64,000 nt of DNA from CANDYO01 sp964627795 (GTDB taxonomy: Bacteria; Pseudomonadota; Alphaproteobacteria; Rickettsiales; CANDYO01): the NCBI GenBank assembly GCA_964627795.1, contig CAZVLF010000001.1, forward strand, positions 124,001 to 188,000, in the 5' to 3' direction. Within the stretch, counting starts at the first letter, position 1, and the number at the start of each line of letters is the position of its first letter. Both the position numbers and the translations under genes were made by a program. The notes beneath the pieces are model-generated. The model saw nothing but the letters and a program-made list of their open reading frames with translations, had not been told where the DNA came from and did not search any database. This document shows, piece after piece, positions 32,340 to 40,110 of this stretch.

Positions 32340-33509
32340 CTATAAATCAAACAATAATCTTTCTGGATTTTCAATACATTCTTTTATTCTAACTAAGAAT
32401 GTAACAGCTTCCTTGCCATCTATAATTCTATGGTCATATGAAAGCGCTAAATACATCATTGGCCTAATTTCTACTTTACCATTGATTGCTACAGGTCTTT
32501 CTTGTGTTTTATGCATTCCTAAAATACCTGATTGCGGAGGATTAATAATTGGAGTTGAAAGAAGTGAACCATATACTCCACCATTTGATACAGAAAATGT
32601 TCCACCGGTTAAATCTGCCATAGTAAGCTTTCCTTCTCTAGCTTTCTTACCATAATTTACAATTGTTTTTTCAATTTCAGCAAAGCTTAATTTTTCAGCA
32701 TTCCTAATTACCGGAACAACTAAACCTTGCTCTGTACCTACAGCAACGCCAATATCACAATAATTATGATAAACTATGTCATCACCTTCAATTTTTGCAT
32801 TAACTGCTGGAATTTCTTTTAAAGCTGCAAGTGCTGCTTTAATAAAGAAAGACATAAAGCCTAATTTAACTCCATGTTTCTTTTCAAAAACATCTTTATA
32901 CTGATTACGAAGATTAAGGATATTTGTCATATCTACTTCGTTAAAAGTAGTCAAAATAGCTGCAGTATTTTGAGAATCTTTAAGTCTTTCTGCTATTTTC
33001 TTACGTAAGCGAGACATTTTAACTCTTTCTTCACTTCTTTCAGAGGCAACTGGCGCAACAGTGACTGAATTTGCTACTGCATTTAGCACATCTCCTTTTG
33101 TAACTCTTCCATCTTTACCAGTAGCATTTATTTGGCTTGCTGATAAATTATTTTCTGCAGCAATTTTTCCTGCTGCAGGTGACATAATAACCGAAGCTAC
33201 CGGTGTTGCTTCTTTAATTGCTAAAACTGAAGGAGCAGGCGACTGTGTTTGAGTTGGCGTTACTTGAGCAACTGCACCTTCATTAATAATTGCAAGCAAA
33301 TCACCTCTTTGAACAGTATCACCTTGAGCAAAGTTAATTTTTCCTAAAACTCCAGCAGCAGTAGCATTCACTTCTAACGTTACTTTATCAGTTTCCAGCT
33401 CTACTAATAGCTCATCTAATTTTACTGCATCACCCTCTTTTTTATACCACTTAGCAATTGTTGCTTCAGATACTGATTCGCCTAAAGCAGGCACGAATAA
33501 TTCTACCAT
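32340..33509 (-). CDS. sucB: 2-oxoglutarate dehydrogenase E2, dihydrolipoyl succinyltransferase
   Basis: E2 core of the 2-oxoglutarate dehydrogenase complex of the TCA cycle. In 389 aa it has a single lipoyl domain (lipoyl-lysine in ELETDKVTLEV near residue 43), an Ala/Pro/Thr-rich linker, and an E3-binding peripheral domain (SPAAGKIAAENNLSASQI). The catalytic acetyltransferase domain ends with DHRIIDGKEAVTFL, which contains the His-Asp catalytic motif. It sits between sucA (2 bases) and lpdA (10 bases) on the minus strand, one operon. Confidence 0.96.
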   Translation of the reverse strand: MVELFVPALGESVSEATIAKWYKKEGDAVKLDELLVELETDKVTLEVNATAAGVLGKINFAQGDTVQRGDLLAIINEGAVAQVTPTQTQSPAPSVLAIKEATPVASVIMSPAAGKIAAENNLSASQINATGKDGRVTKGDVLNAVANSVTVAPVASERSEERVKMSRLRKKIAERLKDSQNTAAILTTFNEVDMTNILNLRNQYKDVFEKKHGVKLGFMSFFIKAALAALKEIPAVNAKIEGDDIVYHNYCDIGVAVGTEQGLVVPVIRNAEKLSFAEIEKTIVNYGKKAREGKLTMADLTGGTFSVSNGGVYGSLLSTPIINPPQSGILGMHKTQERPVAINGKVEIRPMMYLALSYDHRIIDGKEAVTFLVRIKECIENPERLLFDL

Positions 33510-33511
33510 AT

Positions 33512-36361
33512 TTACACTCCTGAAATTACTTGTTCAATTATTTTAGCTTGTTCAATATTATGCATTTTTTGATAGCCAGCAGAAGGTGAGGCTGCTTCTG
33601 ATCTACCAATATATTGTGGACGTAAAGCTTTGTGATTAGCGTCCTTAATACTTTGTTCAATTTTGCTTTCAATAAAATACCATGCTCCCATATTTCTTGG
33701 TTCTTCTTGGCACCAAATTATTTCAGCATTCGGATATTTTTTTAATTCTTGTGTAACTTCCATATATGGGAAAGGATAATATTGGTCAAGACGAACTAAA
33801 GCAATATTTTTAATATTAGCTTTTTCTCTTGCTTCGTAAAGATCAAAATAAATTTTACCACTACATAAAACCACTTTTTTAATATCTTTTTCTGAAACTA
33901 ATTTATCAATTTCACCAATAACTGGTTTAAATGTTTTTCCTTCAGTAAACTCTTCTAAATCAGAAATCATCATTTTATGACGCAATAATGATTTTGGAGA
34001 CATAACAATTAAAGGCTTGCGGAATTTACGATGAATCTGCCTTCTAATTACATGGAAGAAATTAGCTGGAGTTGTACAATTAACTACCTGAATATTATCT
34101 TCTGCGCATAATTGTAAAAATCTTTCTAATCTTGCTGAACTATGTTCTGGCCCCTGCCCCTCATATCCATGCGGCAATAACATCACCAAACCACTCATAC
34201 GCAACCATTTAACTTCGGCTGAAGCAATAAATTGGTCAATCATAATTTGAGCACCATTCGCAAAATCGCCAAATTGAGCTTCCCAAATAATTAAGTTTTG
34301 TGGATCTATTAAGCTATAACCATATTCAAATCCTAATACTGCATATTCAGAAAGGTTACTATTTAAAACTTCAAATTTACCTTGCTTTTCAGAAATATGA
34401 TTTAGTAACGTATATTCAGTTTCGGTATTTTGATCAAATAATACTGCATGGCGATGAGAAAATGTTCCTCGTTTACAATCTTGCCCTGTCATTCTCACAT
34501 TTGAACCTTCAAGCATAAGTGATCCGTAAGCGAGTGCTTCTGCAGTAGCCCAATCAATTCCTTGGCCTGACTCAAACATTTTTTTCTTTTGCTCTAATAG
34601 GCGTAGCACTTTACTATTAATAACCATATCTTGAGGATAAGTTACCAATGCTTTTCCTATCTTCTTTAGCACTTCTGTAGATATGCCAGTTGCTTTATCA
34701 ACTTCTTTATTTCGATCATGCTTATCAAGAGAAGACCATTTACCCTTTAACCAATCCTCTTCAGAAGGCTTAAAATTCTTAGCTTCTTCTAGTTTTTGAT
34801 CAAAAAATTGCATTTTTTCTTTGGTATATTGAACAACTTCTGCTTCATTCATGATCCCTAAATCATTAAGTTTTTTAGCATATATTTCTGATGCAGATTT
34901 TTTTGATTTAATAATATTATACATAATTGGTTGAGTAAACATAGGCTCATCACCTTCATTATGGCCGTATTTACGATAACAAGTGATATCAATAACTATA
35001 TCTTTTTTAAATTTATCTCGGTAACATTCAGCCATTTTTGCCACCATTAATACTTTTTCCACATCATCACCATTAACGTGAATTACTGGAGCTTGGATAA
35101 TTTTAGCAAATTCAGTTGAGTATCTACCAGATCTTGAATCTTTAGGCAATGTTGTAAAGCCTACCTGATTGTTAATGACAATATGCATAATACCGCCAGT
35201 TGTGTAACCAGCTAAGCTACTTAAACATAAACTTTCTGCAACCACACCTTGCCCTGAAAAAGCTGCATCCCCGTGAATCAAGATCCCCATAACTTTTTCT
35301 CTTTTTATATCATTTAAGGCATCTTGTTTTGCTCTAACTTTACCCATTACCACCGGATTAACAGCCTCTAAATGAGAGGGATTTGCAGTTAAGGAAAGAT
35401 GAACCCTTCTACCTTGTTCAGTAACATAATCAGATGATTTACCAAGATGATATTTAACATCTCCTGCAATGTTAAGCTCTTCCATATGAGCTAGATTTCC
35501 CTGAAACTCAGATAACATTGCTGCATAATCTTTACCCATAATCTTGGTTAACATATTCAAACGACCTCTGTGGGCCATACCAATTAGCACTTCTTCAACC
35601 GGGCTATTAACAGTAGCTGTTTTAATAATTTCTCTTACTGCAAGTATGGAAGTTTCTCCTCCTTCAACAGAAAAACGTTTTGTTCCTGGGAAACGATTGT
35701 GAATAAATTGTTCAAAACCCTCAACATCAATAAGATCTTTTAATGCTTCTATTTTTTCTTCTTTGGTAAGAGAGTGGAATAAATTAGCTTGTTCGATATG
35801 TTGGTAAAACCATTCTTTTTCTTCATCACAAATTAAATGGCTAATTTCATAACCAACTTTATTACAATAAATTTCTTTAAGACGATTAATCAGTTGCCTG
35901 ATAGTGCATTTATCTAAACCTAAACTTGGATGATTTAAAGTTATTTCAATATCAAGATCTTGTTCAGTTAAACCATAATGGGCTAAATCTAATCTAATAT
36001 AATTTTTAATTTTTTCTATGCCTAAAGGATCTAAATCCGCAAGCGAATGCCCATAAGCACGATATTCAGCAATCAATAAATTTACATTATAAAACTTTGT
36101 ATCTTGTTTAGGTGATGGTAAGCTTTTTTTAGCATCAACAACCTCTAGAGGAAGAATAATTTTATTCTTCCTTGGATGCCAAGGAGCTCCTTTAAGAGAT
36201 TTTAAAGCTTGAGTTTGATCCTCATTTAGGTTCAAAAAAAAGCTGCGCCAATATTCATCAACACTGCCACTATCTTCAAGAAATTTTAAATATAAGTCCT
36301 CAACAAAATCTCCATTAGCAGCAAATAAAAAACTGCTGTGATCAAAATCTTTGCTCATCAT
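33512..36361 (-). CDS. sucA: 2-oxoglutarate dehydrogenase E1
   Basis: The thiamine-diphosphate-dependent E1 that decarboxylates 2-oxoglutarate. At 949 aa it matches the family. Visible motifs are the N-terminal SSFLFAANGDFVEDLYLKFL arm, EGGETSILAVREII, IGMAHRGRLN, the ThDP motif GDAAFSGQGVVAE with INNQVGFTT, and YGHNEGDEP. The pyrimidine-domain PHGYEGQGPEHSSARLERF is also there. The ATG at 36361 is preceded by an AGG-containing stretch. First gene of the sucA-sucB-lpdA operon, with about 220 bases of non-coding DNA upstream. Confidence 0.97.
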   Translation of the reverse strand: MMSKDFDHSSFLFAANGDFVEDLYLKFLEDSGSVDEYWRSFFLNLNEDQTQALKSLKGAPWHPRKNKIILPLEVVDAKKSLPSPKQDTKFYNVNLLIAEYRAYGHSLADLDPLGIEKIKNYIRLDLAHYGLTEQDLDIEITLNHPSLGLDKCTIRQLINRLKEIYCNKVGYEISHLICDEEKEWFYQHIEQANLFHSLTKEEKIEALKDLIDVEGFEQFIHNRFPGTKRFSVEGGETSILAVREIIKTATVNSPVEEVLIGMAHRGRLNMLTKIMGKDYAAMLSEFQGNLAHMEELNIAGDVKYHLGKSSDYVTEQGRRVHLSLTANPSHLEAVNPVVMGKVRAKQDALNDIKREKVMGILIHGDAAFSGQGVVAESLCLSSLAGYTTGGIMHIVINNQVGFTTLPKDSRSGRYSTEFAKIIQAPVIHVNGDDVEKVLMVAKMAECYRDKFKKDIVIDITCYRKYGHNEGDEPMFTQPIMYNIIKSKKSASEIYAKKLNDLGIMNEAEVVQYTKEKMQFFDQKLEEAKNFKPSEEDWLKGKWSSLDKHDRNKEVDKATGISTEVLKKIGKALVTYPQDMVINSKVLRLLEQKKKMFESGQGIDWATAEALAYGSLMLEGSNVRMTGQDCKRGTFSHRHAVLFDQNTETEYTLLNHISEKQGKFEVLNSNLSEYAVLGFEYGYSLIDPQNLIIWEAQFGDFANGAQIMIDQFIASAEVKWLRMSGLVMLLPHGYEGQGPEHSSARLERFLQLCAEDNIQVVNCTTPANFFHVIRRQIHRKFRKPLIVMSPKSLLRHKMMISDLEEFTEGKTFKPVIGEIDKLVSEKDIKKVVLCSGKIYFDLYEAREKANIKNIALVRLDQYYPFPYMEVTQELKKYPNAEIIWCQEEPRNMGAWYFIESKIEQSIKDANHKALRPQYIGRSEAASPSAGYQKMHNIEQAKIIEQVISGV

Positions 36362-36539
36362 CCATACCTAAAAAATTAATTATTAAAGCAGATAATTTTT
36401 ACAGCAAATATTTAATTTATGCAAGTTAATAGAAGGCTTCGCACCTAAGATTTGATTTTATTGTATCTTTAAATCATCTAAGGATAAAAAGATGTATATA
36501 ATCAACATTTGTAAGTGTTAAAATTTAATTATCTGGACA

Positions 36540-36561
36540 CTAGAAAAAATATATTTTCTAG
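36540..36561 (-). terminator. AT-rich inverted repeat at the end of the F0 operon
   Basis: An 8-bp inverted repeat (CTAGAAAA / TTTTCTAG, 6-base loop) lies 20 bases after the atpF stop on the minus strand. The stem is weak and no long T-run follows, so this is only a possible terminator. Confidence 0.3.
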
Positions 36562-36580
36562 ACTTAAATAATAAGAAAAA

Positions 36581-37060
36581 CTAATTTATTCCTAAATGCT
36601 TGATTGAATTATCAATCAATTTTAAATTTACTTTGTCAAATTCATTATTTTCTTTGAGTAGTTTAATTGCAGAAGTAACTGCTATATTAACAGCTTCTTT
36701 CCTTAATTTCTCAAGCGCTAGGGACTCAGCTACTTTAATTTTATTTTCAAATACTTTTCTTTTAGATTCTATCTTTTCTTGTAGATTTTTCATTGCAGAT
36801 TGCTTAAGAAACTCAACTTCTTTTTCAGTGTCAGCTAGCATTTTTTTAGTTTCATCAATAGCTAATTTGCTAAGCCTATTTACTTCTTCAAGTGTATGTT
36901 CAGCTTCTTGCTTAAGCAACTCTGCTTCGTGAATTCTTCCTTTAATTGTGGCAGACTTAGAATCAAGCATTATGAAAATAGGATTTTTAATATGCTTAAA
37001 TACTAATATAGCAAAAGCAACTATAGAAAAAGCCACCCAAAAACTTTCATCAAATGACAT
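36581..37060 (-). CDS. atpF: F0F1 ATP synthase subunit b
   Basis: Subunit b forms half of the peripheral stalk that holds F1 still against the rotor. The 159-aa protein has one N-terminal membrane segment (FWVAFSIVAFAILVF) followed by a long charged helix typical of a coiled coil. It overlaps the upstream b' gene by 11 bases. The two related genes side by side, b' then b, are the arrangement known from alphaproteobacteria and phototrophs, where the stalk is a heterodimer. Confidence 0.88.
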   Translation of the reverse strand: MSFDESFWVAFSIVAFAILVFKHIKNPIFIMLDSKSATIKGRIHEAELLKQEAEHTLEEVNRLSKLAIDETKKMLADTEKEVEFLKQSAMKNLQEKIESKRKVFENKIKVAESLALEKLRKEAVNIAVTSAIKLLKENNEFDKVNLKLIDNSIKHLGIN

Positions 37061-37550
37061 ATTCCCTCTTAGATCTAACTTTCTCTATAGTTTTTTCGAT
37101 TTCATCTGAAGATATCTTTTTATCAGTTAAAACTAATAAAATTTCTTCAACCGTATCCTTTGCAAGTTGATCCACAGCTTTTAAGGAGTCTTGCTCAAAC
37201 TTTGAAATATTTTCTATTGCTAAAGCAAAGGACTTATTAATTTCTTCTTCTTTCTTTTTCAACTCACTCTCAATCATTAAAGAAATTTCTTTATTAGTTT
37301 TGTCTATTAATAAAGATCTATCTTTTGCTGTTTGGGTAAGAAGCTTTTCATAATCATGTTTAAGTTTATTAGCTTTTTCTTTAGCTAACTTGGCAGCATG
37401 AATATTTGAGTCAATATAAGAATCACGCTTCTTAAAAATCTTTATAAATTTTGGTATGCAAAATTTTCCTAGCAAGAGATAAAGAATTGTAAAGCTAGTA
37501 AATAGCCAGAAAACTTGAGAAAGAAATGTAGAAACATCTAACTGTGGCAT
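37050..37550 (-). CDS. atpG: F0F1 ATP synthase subunit b'
   Basis: Second peripheral-stalk subunit. The 166-aa protein starts MPQLDVSTFLSQVFWLF, the signature of b' proteins, with a membrane segment to about residue 28. A basic KFIKIFKKRDSYI turn and a long charged helix follow. It is 6 bases after the subunit c gene and overlaps atpF. The symbol atpG is used here in the alphaproteobacterial sense (b'), not for the gamma subunit. Confidence 0.87.
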   Translation of the reverse strand: MPQLDVSTFLSQVFWLFTSFTILYLLLGKFCIPKFIKIFKKRDSYIDSNIHAAKLAKEKANKLKHDYEKLLTQTAKDRSLLIDKTNKEISLMIESELKKKEEEINKSFALAIENISKFEQDSLKAVDQLAKDTVEEILLVLTDKKISSDEIEKTIEKVRSKREYVI

Positions 37551-37556
37551 AATACC

Positions 37557-37781
37557 TTACATAAATATTAGCATTAATGCGATCATAAATGAAAATATCC
37601 CAAGAGCTTCTGCCATACCAGCTCCAATAATAGCACGTTGGAAAAGTTTTTTCTCTTGCGCAGGATTACGAGCGATAGCATTAAGCAAGTTTGAAAAAAT
37701 ACTTCCTACCCCTAACGAGGCACCTAACATACCAATACTCATCATCCCTATTGCAATATATTTAAAAGAAACTGCATCCAT
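37557..37781 (-). CDS. atpE: F0F1 ATP synthase subunit c
   Basis: The proteolipid that forms the c-ring rotor. In 74 aa it has two membrane helices joined by the polar loop ARNPAQEKKLFQRAI. The first helix is glycine-rich (GMLGASLGVGSIF). The ion-binding carboxylate is the Glu in AGMAEALGIF, in the second helix, as expected for a proton-driven ring. Lies between atpB and the b' gene. Confidence 0.96.
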   Translation of the reverse strand: MDAVSFKYIAIGMMSIGMLGASLGVGSIFSNLLNAIARNPAQEKKLFQRAIIGAGMAEALGIFSFMIALMLIFM

Positions 37782-37832
37782 TTTTCTCTCCTAATTAAGT
37801 TAAAGTTTAATTTTATCATATGTATATATAAA

Positions 37833-38558
37833 CTAATGCAGGTTAATTGCATCATTTAAATATACACAAGTTAATATAGTAAATATATATGCTTGAAGAA
37901 TTGCTACAAAAATTTCAAAACCCACCATAATCATCATAAATGGTATAGGTAGCAATCCAGCAACTCCCATCATAACTACAAAACTCGCCAAAACTTTAAG
38001 TAACACATGTCCTGCTAGCATATTTCCTGCTAAACGTATTGAAAGACTAATAGGACGTGATAAAAATGCCAAAAGCTCAATCACAAATAATAGAGGCGCC
38101 AACCATAAAGGGGTACCCTCAGGCAAAAATAAGCTTAAAAAATGTAAGCCATGCTTACAAAAACCTGTAATTGTTACTATTAAAAAAATAAAAGCTGCTA
38201 AAGAAAAAGTAACAATTACATGACTTGTAACCGTAAATCCGTACGGGGTCATACCTAATAAGTTTAAAGTTAGTACAAATGTAAAAATACAAAAAACAAA
38301 TGGGAAAAATTCTTTAGCTTTGTGCCCTGCACTTTCAGTTAACGTATCACTAATGGAGTGATATATCATTTCAGCAAATCCTTGCAATCTACCAGGGATT
38401 ATTTCTTCTTTAGATCCAGCAAGATAAAAAAAACCGAAAACAAGTATAACAGCAATCACCATAAATAATGAAGCATTAGTAAAGCTTAAATCATAACCAG
38501 CAAAAGAGAGATTTACTAATGGATGAATCTCAAATTGATGAAAAGGATTAAATGACAT
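37833..38558 (-). CDS. atpB: F0F1 ATP synthase subunit a
   Basis: Subunit a carries the two proton half-channels next to the c-ring. The 241-aa membrane protein has the essential arginine in LSIRLAGNMLAGHVL, the LNLLGMTPYGFT motif, and a C-terminal hydrophobic hairpin ending in DAINLH. It begins 6 bases after atpI and is followed by atpE after about 50 bases. Confidence 0.96.
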   Translation of the reverse strand: MSFNPFHQFEIHPLVNLSFAGYDLSFTNASLFMVIAVILVFGFFYLAGSKEEIIPGRLQGFAEMIYHSISDTLTESAGHKAKEFFPFVFCIFTFVLTLNLLGMTPYGFTVTSHVIVTFSLAAFIFLIVTITGFCKHGLHFLSLFLPEGTPLWLAPLLFVIELLAFLSRPISLSIRLAGNMLAGHVLLKVLASFVVMMGVAGLLPIPFMMIMVGFEIFVAILQAYIFTILTCVYLNDAINLH

Positions 38559-38564
38559 CTTTAC

Positions 38565-38825
38565 TTACTTAAATTTTTTATAAATGCTATATAATGATGA
38601 TATTAAACCTAAAATTACGAAAATCAACAAAAACAATATTTTTGTATTCAAATAATAGTCTAAATAGTAACCAATAAATCCACCAACCATTACTCCAGCT
38701 ACCAACTCAGCCGCTACAAATAAAGCACTACTTTCTTCTTGCTTTTTATCAATTTTTTCTTTTTCTACTTTTTCTAACTTAGAAATTTTCTTTGATAATT
38801 TGTCTAATTTATCTTCAATTGACAT
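38565..38825 (-). CDS. atpI: AtpI-like F0 assembly protein
   Basis: An 86-aa protein at the head of the F0 operon, with a charged N-terminal helix (SIEDKLDKLSKKISKLEK) and two membrane segments (AAELVAGVMVGGFIGYYLDYY and a second near the C-terminus). The GxxxGYYLD pattern is that of the AtpI/ATPase gene 1 family, linked to c-ring assembly. It overlaps the end of the upstream acyltransferase gene by 22 bases. Confidence 0.8.
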   Translation of the reverse strand: MSIEDKLDKLSKKISKLEKVEKEKIDKKQEESSALFVAAELVAGVMVGGFIGYYLDYYLNTKILFLLIFVILGLISSLYSIYKKFK

Positions 38826-39484
38826 AAATTATCCGCCATCTCAGTTGCTTGGTTGAGTCTATCTTCTAGGGTTTTAAAGTAACTTTCCTTTTCTTTTGTT
38901 GTTATATTTTTTGGAACATGAATAGGACGATTAAAAACAATTACAATTTTTCCAAACGGCAATCCAAACATAAAATTATCCCAACTATTGAAAATTTTTG
39001 CTCTGCTACAAGAACAACTTGCTGGTATAATTGGTAGACCTGTAGAGCTAGCTATATTAATAATTGCTCCATCTACTTTTTTTGCTGGTCCTCTTGGTCC
39101 ATCTGGCGTAATTAAGAAATTATAACCCTGGCTGATATTATCTAAAATTTCTTTTAAAGCTGCTATCCTTTTTCGGTTGGAAGAACCAAAAATTAGCTTA
39201 ATTCCTGCCTGTTCAATCACTCCACCTATCAATCTTCCATCATTATGATCTGAAACTATAGCACAAGATTTAATTTTAGTTGGATTTATTATAGGCATAA
39301 ACATCACACGCCCATGCCAGGTTGCATAAATTGATTGAAGATATTCATAATCTTTGAAATTGAAATCTTTAAAGATAATTCTTACTTTGCTTGAACAAAG
39401 TAAGAATTTTATATAATAGTATATTAGCTTACAAATAATTTTTTTAACAAAGTCACTTCGTATAATCTTCTTGAAGAAATTCAT
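38804..39484 (-). CDS. DUF374 lysophospholipid acyltransferase-like protein
   Basis: A 226-aa protein of the DUF374 branch of the acyltransferase superfamily, expected to act on lipid or lipid A precursors at the inner membrane. Signature blocks are YATWHGRVMFMP, IVSDHNDGRLIGGVI and FLITPDGPRGPAKKV, the last two providing the HxxD-type catalytic pair and the substrate loop. A hydrophobic, basic N-terminus suggests membrane attachment. It is 21 bases after ssb and overlaps atpI, so it is transcribed with the F0 genes. The acyl acceptor cannot be inferred. Confidence 0.8.
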   Translation of the reverse strand: MNFFKKIIRSDFVKKIICKLIYYYIKFLLCSSKVRIIFKDFNFKDYEYLQSIYATWHGRVMFMPIINPTKIKSCAIVSDHNDGRLIGGVIEQAGIKLIFGSSNRKRIAALKEILDNISQGYNFLITPDGPRGPAKKVDGAIINIASSTGLPIIPASCSCSRAKIFNSWDNFMFGLPFGKIVIVFNRPIHVPKNITTKEKESYFKTLEDRLNQATEMADNLCQLKIN

Positions 39485-39505
39485 AACGAAGCCACCTTTA
39501 AGAAA

Positions 39506-39946
39506 TTAGAAAGGTATTTCATCATCAATTTCTTCTACTGAAAAGCTATTACTCATTGCGCTATGCTCAGGGTGATGCTCTCCTGACATAGATTTATTGT
39601 TATCAAGCATTAAAATGGTTGAATTATAATTTTGTAAAACAATTTCTGTTGAATAACGCTCTGCCCCACTATTATCAACCCATTTACGAGTTTGCAATGA
39701 ACCTTCAATATATAATTTTGATCCTTTTTTAACATAATTTTTAATTATATTCACTAAGCCATCAGCAAATACAACTATTCTATGCCACTCTGTACGCTCT
39801 TTACGCTCCCCTGAAACTCTATCCTTCCAAGATTCTGAAGTTGCAAGCGTCAAAGAAGCTATTTCTTTTCCATCCTGAGTTGTTCTTATTTCTGGATCTC
39901 TACCAACATTACCAATTAGTGTAACTTTATTAATACTATTAACCAT
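39506..39946 (-). CDS. ssb: Single-stranded DNA-binding protein
   Basis: SSB coats single-stranded DNA in replication and repair and recruits partners through its C-terminal tip. In 146 aa it has an OB fold (INKVTLIGNVGRDPEIRTT, then TEWHRIVVFADGL and LYIEGSLQTRKW) and the acidic tip DDEIPF. AAGGAA precedes the ATG. It is divergent from uvrA, sharing a 164-base intergenic region that contains a palindrome, and is the first gene of the run into the F0 operon. Confidence 0.96.
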   Translation of the reverse strand: MVNSINKVTLIGNVGRDPEIRTTQDGKEIASLTLATSESWKDRVSGERKERTEWHRIVVFADGLVNIIKNYVKKGSKLYIEGSLQTRKWVDNSGAERYSTEIVLQNYNSTILMLDNNKSMSGEHHPEHSAMSNSFSVEEIDDEIPF

Positions 39947-39987
39947 AATAATTCCTTGTCTGTTAAAGATTTTTCTTCAAACATATC

Positions 39988-40007
39988 AAACATATGTATA
40001 TATGTTT
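39988..40007. promoter_or_regulatory. Palindromic site between ssb and uvrA
   Basis: A 20-base inverted repeat with 7-base arms AAACATA / TATGTTT and a 6-base centre lies midway between the divergent ssb and uvrA genes. An extra half-like CAAACATAT lies just before it. The shape is that of a dimeric repressor operator, and both neighbours are DNA-repair genes. It does not match the known LexA boxes I would expect. Function inferred only. Confidence 0.35.
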
Positions 40008-40055
40008 AAAAAATGTTTAGAGAAAAACAATGAATAAGTTTATACTATAAAAGAA

Positions 40056-40083
40056 GTTATAAAAAAACGATTTTTTGTATAAT
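40056..40083 (+). promoter_or_regulatory. Possible uvrA promoter
   Basis: TATAAT at 40078-40083, with a weak GTTATA about 16 bases upstream. Transcription would begin about 20 bases before the uvrA ATG. The -10 is perfect but the region is AT-rich. Confidence 0.3.
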
Positions 40084-40110
40084 TTTGTTAAATAAGTGGA
40101 TTGGGATATT

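Noticed and set aside
39988..40007. Palindrome before uvrA considered as a LexA/SOS box
   Set aside because: It lacks the CTG-N10-CAG or GTTC-type spacing; only an unknown operator can be suggested.
40096..40110. GTG start upstream of the uvrA ATG
   Set aside because: The ATG at 40111 gives the normal UvrA N-terminus and sits right after a GGGA site.
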